Position numbers and translations under genes: made by a program. From Thiohalocapsa sp. ML1 (lineage in GTDB: Bacteria > Pseudomonadota > Gammaproteobacteria > Chromatiales > Chromatiaceae): a stretch of DNA of 64,000 nt. The notes below the pieces were generated by a model that saw only the letters and a program-made list of their open reading frames with translations, had not been told where the DNA came from and did not search any database. The DNA lies in contig NZ_JABX01000012.1 in the NCBI RefSeq assembly GCF_001469165.1, forward strand, positions 62,001 to 126,000, in the 5' to 3' direction. Positions 17,680 to 24,915 of this stretch are shown one piece after another (positions within the stretch are counted from its first letter, which is position 1; each line of letters starts with the position of its first letter).

Positions 17680-20283
17680 CTACCGCACCAGCTCGCTCAG
17701 CGCCGCCGCCCGCTCTTCGATCACCGCCCGCGGCAGATTCGCCGCACGCGCGAGCGCCGGCACGTCGAGGTCGCGTCCGGCGCGGCGGGCGCTGTCCAGG
17801 GCGTCCTTGACCAGGTTGTCGATCCAGACGGGGGCGCTGTCCTCGGCCGGGGAGGCGTTGTCTTGCGCGACGGCGACGGAGAGGCTGGGCCCGAGCGCGG
17901 GGCCGGACGGCGGCGTCGGCGTCCCGGCTTGGGCCGCGGGCGGAGCAGGCGGCGCATGGACGGTCGCGGGCGGTCGCGACAAGGACTTGGTGATGAGCGG
18001 GTCCAGGTTCAGCCGGTCCAGTCGGTCGCGCAGTGCGTCCAGCGGGCGCTCGACGGCGGGGTGGGCGATGGACGCGCCGAGCCCGGCGAAGGCATCGGTG
18101 CCGCGGAGTGCGTCGAACGTGAGATCCAACTCCCGGTTGCGCGAGCGGTCTGCACGCTGTAGGTCGTACGGAACCTCCGACAGGTCCAGATCCTCGGCGG
18201 TCTGCACGAACACCACGTCCTGTTGCTCCGGCAGCAGGTAGGGCCGCGCGGTGTGCTCCGGCTGCGGCCGGGCGCGGGTCTGCACGGGCGGGCTCCAACT
18301 GGTCCAGGCGGTGTCGGCGCGCTGATGGCGGCTGATCCAGCTCAGGATGCCGTCCGCGGGCACCAGGCCGCCGACCTCGGCGTCCGCGTCGATGACCGCG
18401 CGCAGCCCCGCGCGCAGCATCGGCGGCGCGTCGAAGGGCGTCGGCGCCGGCCGGTCGCCGCCCAGACGCTGCCAGGCGCGCCAGGCGAGCGCGCGCACGT
18501 CGGGCACGTCGCCGAGCAGGTTGTCGCGCAGGTTGCCGAGCACCAGGTCCACGGTATCGCGGTTCGGCTCGCGGGCCATCAGCAGCAGGTGCGCGCCGAT
18601 GAGCCCGAGCATGGGGTTGTCGAACTTGCCGTAGAGCAGCTCCCGGTGCACCTCGGCGGGCACCAGATCGCGGCCCAGGCGCAGGCCGAGCAGGCCCATG
18701 TCGGTGCTCTGGGCGTCGCGGCTGCTCGGGTCGAAGGGCGTGCCGCGGCGCGGCAGCAAAATGCTCGCGCGCTCCACCATGGGCCGGCCGTCGAAGGGGA
18801 GGAAGACCTGCGTGTCCCAGCGCTTGAACAGGGTCAGCGCGATGGCGCGGCTGCCGGCGGGGTCCAGCCAGCGCAGCCGGTAGAAGCCCGCGGGCAGCCG
18901 GCGGGAGAAGGCGAGCCAGCCGTCGGCGGCGTCCGCCTCGGCGTGCTCTTCGCCGAACAGGGACAGGATGGCGCCGTCGCGGTCGCAAAGCTCCAGCCCG
19001 TTGCCGACCCAGACGCCGGCGGCGGCCTTGCGGGAGGCGGCGCGCACGAAGATGAAGAGCCGCGGATCATCGTCGCGGCCGGTGATCGCCAGCGGTCCGC
19101 TGCCGGTATCCGCGATGCTCCAGCGGCGGGCGGGCTTGCGGTAGTAGTCCGGGGCGGTGCTGCTATCGCTGCTGGGCAGCGCGGAGCGGCGTTTCGGTGC
19201 CGGGATGTCCCGGTCCACCGGCGCCTCGGCGCTGTGGCGCAGCAGCTCCTCGGCGATGAGGCCGCCGCGCTCGACGCGCACCGCGTAGAGGCCAGGCGGC
19301 AGGTCGCGCTGGAAACTGCCGTCCGCCGCGTCGAGCGGCCGGTCGAAACCGTCGCTGACCTGGATGCGGCTCAGCCCGTCGATGGCGTTGCCGAGCTTCA
19401 CCTGGACGCGGAAGGGATACGCGGTGCGGGGCTCGGAAGCGGTCACGGCCTCGCGCTCGGCGGTCGGTCCCGCTCCCGGCCCCGGCGTCTGCGAGCCGAA
19501 TAGCGCCGGCGGGTGCGCCGGCAGGCTGGAGGCGACCTCGACTTGCTGTCGCTGTCCGTGGTCGCCGGCCATCTCCGGCACGCGGCGCTCCAGGTAGGCC
19601 TTCAGGTCCGCCGCAGCCACGCCGCCGCCCGGCTGCCGCGGCGCCGCGCCGCGCAGGCCTTCGAGCAGTGCCCGAGTCAGGTGGCCGCGGACGCGATCGC
19701 CGTCGCCACCATGCTCGAAGGCGGCCTGCTGAAACTCCGTGGCGTAGGCGATGAAGTAGCGGCTGCTGCCGGCCGCGGACTCCGGGCGCGGGCAGTTGAG
19801 TTCGCTGCCGAAGCCCGTGGCGGCGATCTCCCGCAGCCGGCAGCAGTCCAGAATGACGACCACCTCGCGAAAACGCAGACACTTGTGGATGAAGCGCCGA
19901 TAGGCGCCGCTGCTGAGCGCCGCTTGGCGGCGTCGGAAGGACCAATTGGCCATGCACAGGGATACGTCGTCGATCTCGTCGGCGTGGCCGTGGCCGCTGA
20001 AGTAGAAATAGAACCGACGCGGCTCCGCAACCGGCTCGGCGGCATCCATGAGCCGCTCCAGCGCGGCATCCACGGCACCGCGCTCGGGGTGCAGCGGCGC
20101 GGCGGTGGACAGGATGGTCTCGCACTGCGCAGCCGGCAGGCCGCCCCCGTCAGGCGCGGTCAGCCAGGCGGCGAAGTCGCGGGCGTCGTCCACCGCCCCT
20201 TGCAGGTTGGCACCGCCGACCCCGTACTGCGGATAGTCGTTGATGCCGATGACCAAGGCGAAGTCGTTCGGCTGCTCGCTCAT
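17680..20283 (-). CDS. Large caspase-family (C14) protein
   Basis: An 867-residue protein. Residues 1-240 form a caspase domain: DFALVIGINDYPQYG, catalytic His98 in FYFYFSGHGHADEID and the cysteine in VVVILDCCRLRE (C148). Residues about 290-600 look like beta-rich domains of unknown type (FRVQVKLGNAIDGLSRIQVS). Residues 560-650 contain a segment (FDNPMLGLIGAHLLLMARE, DVPDVRALAWRAWQRLGG) seen in other large caspase-associated proteins. The C-terminus is Pro/Ala-rich and ends in a short helical segment. It lies 24 bp after the hydrolase gene, so the two are surely co-transcribed. I infer a protease activated by an unknown cue; the hydrolase or DUF1640 protein may be partner or substrate. Confidence 0.85.
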   Translation of the reverse strand: MSEQPNDFALVIGINDYPQYGVGGANLQGAVDDARDFAAWLTAPDGGGLPAAQCETILSTAAPLHPERGAVDAALERLMDAAEPVAEPRRFYFYFSGHGHADEIDDVSLCMANWSFRRRQAALSSGAYRRFIHKCLRFREVVVILDCCRLREIAATGFGSELNCPRPESAAGSSRYFIAYATEFQQAAFEHGGDGDRVRGHLTRALLEGLRGAAPRQPGGGVAAADLKAYLERRVPEMAGDHGQRQQVEVASSLPAHPPALFGSQTPGPGAGPTAEREAVTASEPRTAYPFRVQVKLGNAIDGLSRIQVSDGFDRPLDAADGSFQRDLPPGLYAVRVERGGLIAEELLRHSAEAPVDRDIPAPKRRSALPSSDSSTAPDYYRKPARRWSIADTGSGPLAITGRDDDPRLFIFVRAASRKAAAGVWVGNGLELCDRDGAILSLFGEEHAEADAADGWLAFSRRLPAGFYRLRWLDPAGSRAIALTLFKRWDTQVFLPFDGRPMVERASILLPRRGTPFDPSSRDAQSTDMGLLGLRLGRDLVPAEVHRELLYGKFDNPMLGLIGAHLLLMAREPNRDTVDLVLGNLRDNLLGDVPDVRALAWRAWQRLGGDRPAPTPFDAPPMLRAGLRAVIDADAEVGGLVPADGILSWISRHQRADTAWTSWSPPVQTRARPQPEHTARPYLLPEQQDVVFVQTAEDLDLSEVPYDLQRADRSRNRELDLTFDALRGTDAFAGLGASIAHPAVERPLDALRDRLDRLNLDPLITKSLSRPPATVHAPPAPPAAQAGTPTPPSGPALGPSLSVAVAQDNASPAEDSAPVWIDNLVKDALDSARRAGRDLDVPALARAANLPRAVIEERAAALSELVR

Positions 20284-20307
20284 GCTCCGTGCCTCGCCGT
20301 CCGCGCT

Positions 20308-21768
20308 TTACGCCGTGATGAGCCGACAGACGCTGCGCATCGTCTCGTCGTCTTCGGTGAAGCCGCCATGCTCGACGGCCTCGGAGCGCATGCCGGGGGC
20401 CGCCTCGGGCTTGGTCACCGACAACACCAGCCGGTCCGCGCCCGGCGCCTTGAGCCACTGGGCGATGGCGACCAGGCGAGCGTCGTCGAACGGGGCCGCG
20501 GCCGTCAGGAAGCGTTCCATGCCGAGGATCGGGCAGTCCGGCTCGTTTGCTTCCAGCACGCCGGAGATCAGGTACAGGAGCGAGCGGGTGTAGACGTAAT
20601 CGACCAGGGTGTCCCGGCACTCGTGCGAATCGTCCATCGTCAGCACGCGCAGGCGCTCGCAGCGGTCGGGTGCCGCCAGCAGGGTCTCGTGGAAGAGATC
20701 GCTGCGCACGGCGGGGGCCAGGAAGATCAGGTTGCGAATCGCAACGCCGATGGCGTCCGCGGCATTGGCCTCCAGCAGGTGGCAGATCGCGATGGAGCCG
20801 GCGCTATGGCCGACCAGATCCACCGTAAAGCCGGGTCGCTCCCGCTGCAAAGCGGCGAGCTCTTCCAAAAACAGACGGCCCGGATGACTGTCGGGGTCGA
20901 GGTCCGGGCCGTTCGGCAGCCACATCTGCCGGGCGACGTCCTTCATGTTGCCCCACATCCAGACGCCGAAATCGTCGAGGTAGAGCTCGCGCACGGCTTC
21001 TTCTATCAGGGTCGGATAGAAGCCGTGATCCCGCCCCAGATGACGGCGCTTCAGGCAGCGGACGACGATGCGCGCCAAGGCGGCGGCGAGCGTCAGCGTG
21101 CTGATGGGGCCTTTAGCACCCGGCACGGGCCGCTCCGCGAGATCCTCGGGCAAGCGCTCGGCACCCCGGTCGCGACGCTGGAGCATGTCGCGCAGCTCCG
21201 GCTCGGCGCTCAGCGCCTCCTCCATCTCGGCCTCCAGTTGCTGCTCGAGCTGCCGCTGCGGCGGCAGCGCCCCGCCCTTGGCCCCCTGCGCGGGCGTCGC
21301 ATCCATGTCTTCGAACGGGCGCTTCTTATGCAGCTCGGCCTCGATGTCGGCGTCGGCGGGCTCCAGGCCCGCGCCGCGGGCGCCGACGCGGACGCCCGCG
21401 TACTTGGCGAGCTTCTTCACCAACAACCTGAGGATCTGCTGGAACAGCTTCGTGCCGTGAATGTCCGCCAGATTGCGCCACAGAGTTTCGAGGGCGCCCG
21501 TCTCCCAGATGAAAAAGACCGGGTGAGCGTTCGTGGTGCCGTAATAGTCGTGCAGGATGCGTTCTGCGCTGTCGGCGCCGCGCTCTTCGGGGACGAGCCC
21601 GCCGTGGAAGTGGACGATCATGCGGTCCGCGTCCGCAGTGCGCAGGTGGCTGAAGAGTATGCGAATGTCGTCCGGGGTTGTGCCGAGGGCTCCGCTGCTG
21701 CCGAAGCTTCCATGGGGGCCGACATTCACGTAGTTGAGCGGATTGAGGCTCGGCTGCGACTCGTTCAT
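20308..21768 (-). CDS. Serine alpha/beta hydrolase paired with caspase
   Basis: 486 residues. The nucleophile elbow is VDLVGHSAGSIAI (Ser near residue 322). The N-terminal MIVHFHGGLVPEERGAD is the oxyanion-hole strand, and FFIWETGALETLWRN is a conserved motif of this little-studied group. A charged, low-complexity helical insertion occupies about residues 140-235 (PQRQLEQQLEAEMEEALSAE). ATG 21768 has GGAG eight bases upstream; a GTG precedes it directly. It is first in an operon with the 867-residue caspase. Substrate unknown; lipase or esterase activity on membranes would fit a suicide effector, but that is inference. Confidence 0.75.
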   Translation of the reverse strand: MNESQPSLNPLNYVNVGPHGSFGSSGALGTTPDDIRILFSHLRTADADRMIVHFHGGLVPEERGADSAERILHDYYGTTNAHPVFFIWETGALETLWRNLADIHGTKLFQQILRLLVKKLAKYAGVRVGARGAGLEPADADIEAELHKKRPFEDMDATPAQGAKGGALPPQRQLEQQLEAEMEEALSAEPELRDMLQRRDRGAERLPEDLAERPVPGAKGPISTLTLAAALARIVVRCLKRRHLGRDHGFYPTLIEEAVRELYLDDFGVWMWGNMKDVARQMWLPNGPDLDPDSHPGRLFLEELAALQRERPGFTVDLVGHSAGSIAICHLLEANAADAIGVAIRNLIFLAPAVRSDLFHETLLAAPDRCERLRVLTMDDSHECRDTLVDYVYTRSLLYLISGVLEANEPDCPILGMERFLTAAAPFDDARLVAIAQWLKAPGADRLVLSVTKPEAAPGMRSEAVEHGGFTEDDETMRSVCRLITA

Positions 21769-22022
21769 CACCGTTCTCCAAGCGCGTTGGGGGATGTCCT
21801 GGGTTGAGGCACTTGATCATCACTGCGACCAGTGCGGTTGTCGACCGCGTAGTCAGGCCATGCCGTCCTGACCCCGGCAGGGCTGGAAGCCCTGACTGCG
21901 CAGGAAACCCTCGGCGTTGGTCGGGAGATCGATCAAGGCCGGGGCGCCATCCGCAACCGCGCCGGGGTAACAGTGTCAACAGCAGTATGGACCAGCGTCT
22001 GACGATCGTGCGTACGCCGGCC
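21769..22022. other. Upstream region of hydrolase-caspase operon
   Basis: Holds the presumed promoter of the leftward operon. A short REP-like hairpin (AGGGCTGGAAGCCCT near 21883) is present. No convincing gene. Confidence 0.4.
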
Positions 22023-22212
22023 TAGATTGCTTGACGGCGCCGAAGGATTGCAAATGAGTCAAGTTGACGACGACACGGCGCTTGCAGGCAAAAGGGCCGA
22101 GGGCCAAGGGAGCCCTCCTCGGCCCTCGGCCCGGTTCATCTGCGGTGACGACCGGATTGCGCAAGAAAGCGCTCGGCGCCGTGGCCGGTCTGAGGCTCTG
22201 TCTCGCTAGAGA
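22023..22212 (+). repeat. Second dispersed element (GGGCCGA hairpin), copy 1
   Basis: Begins AGATTGCTTGACGGCGCCG, continues ATGAGTCAAGTTGACGACGA and CACGGCGCTTGCAGGCAAAA, then has a long hairpin at 22094-22133. The hairpin's left arm is made of GGGCCGA/GGGCCAA heptamers and its right arm of TCGGCCC units. It ends GGTCTGAGGCTCTGTCTCGC. The same order of blocks occurs on the opposite strand at 49073-49258, where it directly abuts copy C of the palindromic element. The two elements therefore seem to be parts of one larger, mosaic repeat. Confidence 0.85.
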
Positions 22213-22268
22213 TGTCCAGCCCCGGCCTGCAGAGACGGCGCCCCTTGGCCCCGGTAGGCGATGAAGGA

Positions 22269-23126
22269 TCAGTGCACGGGCGGATCGGTGCGGGGGACCT
22301 GATCGGCTGGAGCGACTGGCTCGCCAGGCTTGCGCGGGGGTGTCGCGTCCTCGGGAATGTCGTCGATCAGCATGTCCTGCGTGGCGTAACCATCGAGGTT
22401 GCGCACACGCAATGCGAGATGCTCGCCGTCCCAGCGCAGCTCGTTGAAACTCGGCGGCGTTGAGCGTACGCGCTTCGATAGGGTTCCGGCGCCGATCATG
22501 CGGACGGATCCATGCACCGTTTCGTGCGTGAGGTCGAAGGCGTCGTGGACATGGCCCGAGAGCACGGCGAGCACGTTCCGCTTGGCCAATTCCATCATCG
22601 CCTTCTGTCCGTTTCTGGTCAGCGCTGTGCCCCGCGTGCCCGCTTCGCGCAGGGGATGGTGGGCCGCCACCAGTGCGCGCGTGCCCGCGGGCAGCGCGTC
22701 GAGCCCGTGGAGGCATCGCGCAAGCGCCGCATCGGTGACCCACCCCTTTGACCAGTTCAGGCGCGGCTGCCAGCGGGCCGCGGTCTTGAGCGGCACGATC
22801 GCAAGCCCGGGCAGATCGATGTCCACCTCCACCTTGTCGGCGATGGCCCGCATCCGCTTGTAAGGATCGAAGATGCGCTCGATCGGATTGAAATAGGGCA
22901 AGTCGTGATTGCCCACCTCGACCGTGATCGGGGCATCCAGCGAGCGGATCCAGGCGCATGCAGCGTCGAATTCGTGCTGCCTTGCGCGCATGGTCAGATC
23001 GCCCGTGATGGCCACGGCATCGGGGCGCTTGTCGGCGATTTCCTGCTTCACCCAATCAAGCGCGTGATTGTCCTCAAGCCCGAAATGGATGTCGCTGAGG
23101 TGGAACAGCAGGTAGGGATGACTCAT
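22269..23126 (-). CDS. Calcineurin-like metallophosphoesterase
   Basis: 285 residues. The five metal-binding blocks are visible in order: LSDIHFG (DxH), AITGDLTMRA (GDxx), VGNHDLPYF (GNHD), LVAAHHPLRE (H) and LSGHVHDAFD (GHxH). This is the Icc/cAMP-phosphodiesterase-like branch of the superfamily, but the substrate cannot be assigned. The start is ATG 23126 (MSHPYLLFHLSDIHFG); the frame extends 12 codons upstream without similarity. The C-terminal 40 residues are Pro-rich. It stands alone between repeat-bearing intergenic regions. Confidence 0.88.
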   Translation of the reverse strand: MSHPYLLFHLSDIHFGLEDNHALDWVKQEIADKRPDAVAITGDLTMRARQHEFDAACAWIRSLDAPITVEVGNHDLPYFNPIERIFDPYKRMRAIADKVEVDIDLPGLAIVPLKTAARWQPRLNWSKGWVTDAALARCLHGLDALPAGTRALVAAHHPLREAGTRGTALTRNGQKAMMELAKRNVLAVLSGHVHDAFDLTHETVHGSVRMIGAGTLSKRVRSTPPSFNELRWDGEHLALRVRNLDGYATQDMLIDDIPEDATPPRKPGEPVAPADQVPRTDPPVH

Positions 23127-23169
23127 CGGTAACGCTCGCTGGGTTAGGGCTCGCTCGATCAAAGGCTAA

Positions 23170-23198
23170 GGGAAACGCCGAAGTATTCGGCGTTTCCC
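23170..23198. terminator. Perfect 13-bp inverted repeat
   Basis: Arms GGGAAACGCCGAA (23170-23182) and TTCGGCGTTTCCC (23186-23198) enclose a GTA loop. It sits 44 bp upstream of the metallophosphoesterase start, so it is more likely a cis element, a REP unit or a terminator of a lost gene than the terminator of a present gene. No T-run follows. Confidence 0.5.
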
Positions 23199-23849
23199 GC
23201 CGGGCAGGATGCCCGGCCATTCTCAGTGCCGTTAAGGCCCTGAAAATGGAGGAGCGGGGAGACCGCGTCTTCCGGCTCCGTCCGATTGTTGGGCAGGATG
23301 CACAATCAATCGGTGTCTCCTGAGTCGGCCTGGACTCGCTGGTCCGGCTCGGTGGGGCGGGCGAGCCCGAGTGTGAGAACGAAGGCCGCGGACAGCGAGC
23401 ACAGCATCGCCGATAGCTGTCCGACAGAAGGTTCAGAACGGCTGCTGCACCGCTGTAAGCAACTCAGGTGCCAGCCACAATGCTCGGCAGACGGGACATG
23501 GCTGCGAGCCGATTGGCGCGAACACCGTGGCAGCGATGGTCCACTATCAGCCCGCAATGGGCGTCCAACAGCAACAGGTCGGGTGCTTTGAGCAGATGGC
23601 GGCTGCTATGCCGCGGGCGGGCGGCGGATCGCGCCGCCCAGTGCTCAGCCATGACTTTATATAGCCTGGCGCCTGGGACTGGGACCGCTCTATGGCCCAG
23701 GTGCAACGGGTCCAAGTGCAGACCTTCGACCGATTGATCGAGTCCCTTGCCGTGTGACCCAGCGGTCTCGGCGCGCCGCGCCGGTTGGCGCGGCAGCCGT
23801 CGCGACGATAGCATCTGACAGCAAACATCATCTGCATAGGCACCGGAGC
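23199..23849. other. Long intergenic region without a supported gene
   Basis: About 650 bp of lower coding quality between the phosphoesterase and arsM. Several overlapping frames of 80-115 codons exist on both strands, none with an RBS and recognisable family. A decayed gene is possible, but I cannot name it. The arsM promoter should lie at the right end. Confidence 0.4.
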
Positions 23850-24722
23850 ATGACCGACTTCCCTGAACTGCACGTCACGACCGGGACGACGAGCCCGGCG
23901 GCGGCGTCATCCGCCGATGCCACCCGCAGCCGCGTGCGCAGCGACTATGCCCGCGTCGCGCAGGCGAGCGACGGCGGCGATTGCTGCGGCGAGGCGGCGA
24001 GCTGCTGCGGCGTGTCGGAGGAGCAAGAGATCAACCGGCTGATCTCGCTGCGGCTCGGCTACACGGCGGCGGATCTGCTGGCGGTGCCGGAGGGCGCGGA
24101 CATGGGGCTCGGCTGCGGCAATCCGCGGGCGATTGCGTCGCTTAAGCCGGGCGAGGTGGTGCTGGACCTGGGCGCCGGCGGCGGCTTCGATTGCTTTCTG
24201 GCCGCGGCGGAGGTGGGGCCGGCGGGGCGCGTCATCGGTGTCGATATGACACCGGACATGCTGAGCAAGGCGCGGGCGAACGCGGTGCGCGGCGGCTTCG
24301 GCAATGTGGAATTCCGGCTCGGCGAGATCGAGCACCTGCCGGTGGCGGATGCGAGCGTGGACGTGATCCTGTCCAACTGCGTGGTGAATCTGTCCCCGGA
24401 CAAGCCGCAGGTGTTCCGCGAGGCCTTTCGCGTGCTGCGGCCGGGCGGGCGGCTCGCGATGTCGGATGTCGTGGCGAGCGCGGAGCTGCCGGCGGAGATC
24501 CGCGATGATCCGTACCTGCATTCGGCCTGTGTCGCCGGGGCGTCGTTGGTGGATGAGCTGGAGCGGATGCTGGTCGCGGCGGGCTTTGTGGACGTGGTCA
24601 TCGCGCCGAAGGACGAGTCGCGGGCGTTCATCCGCGACTGGGCACCTGGGCGAGGCGTCGAGGACTACGTGGTGTCGGCGACAATTGCGGGGCGCAAGCC
24701 CGGGTCGGATGCGGCCGACTGA
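23850..24722 (+). CDS. arsM: Arsenite S-adenosylmethionine methyltransferase
   Basis: 290 residues. A Cys-rich N-terminal segment (GDCCGEAASCCGVSEEQEIN) leads into a class I methyltransferase fold with VVLDLGAGGGFDCFLAA as SAM motif I. The arsenic-binding cysteines are in ILSNCVVNLSPDK and LHSACVAGAS. This pattern is characteristic of ArsM, which methylates As(III) to volatile or less toxic species. Start ATG 23850; the upstream GGAG is unusually close, so a start further upstream cannot be excluded. No arsR or arsenite pump is adjacent, so regulation is not visible. Confidence 0.9.
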   Translation: MTDFPELHVTTGTTSPAAASSADATRSRVRSDYARVAQASDGGDCCGEAASCCGVSEEQEINRLISLRLGYTAADLLAVPEGADMGLGCGNPRAIASLKPGEVVLDLGAGGGFDCFLAAAEVGPAGRVIGVDMTPDMLSKARANAVRGGFGNVEFRLGEIEHLPVADASVDVILSNCVVNLSPDKPQVFREAFRVLRPGGRLAMSDVVASAELPAEIRDDPYLHSACVAGASLVDELERMLVAAGFVDVVIAPKDESRAFIRDWAPGRGVEDYVVSATIAGRKPGSDAAD

Positions 24723-24774
24723 AGTCGGCGTACCCGGGGCCTAAGGCAGGCTTCGAAAACCAGTGGTGCAGTCC

Positions 24775-24840
24775 GAGGGCCGCGGGCCGAGGGCCGAGGG
24801 CCGAGGGAGCCCTCCTCGGCCCTTGGCCCTTGGCCCTCGG
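24775..24840 (+). repeat. GGGCCGA heptamer hairpin, copy 2
   Basis: GAGGGCCGCGGGCCGAGGGC and further GGGCCGA units form the left arm, and TCGGCCC/TTGGCCC units at 24813-24840 the right arm, around GAGCCCTC. It is followed by GGTTCACCTGC, as in the copies at 22134 and 42910. It lies just after arsM (55 bp) and facing the stop of the helicase gene, so it could act as a bidirectional terminator-like structure. Confidence 0.8.
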
Positions 24841-24915
24841 TTCACCTGCCCAGTCATGTCGCGTCGATTCCAGGCGCGATTTCGATAGTTTCGCTGCGTT
24901 GACTCGATCCCGGCG

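Noticed and set aside
23464-23814. Transposase-like remnant between the phosphoesterase and arsM
   Set aside because: I saw only vague resemblance, no DDE motifs and no terminal inverted repeats.
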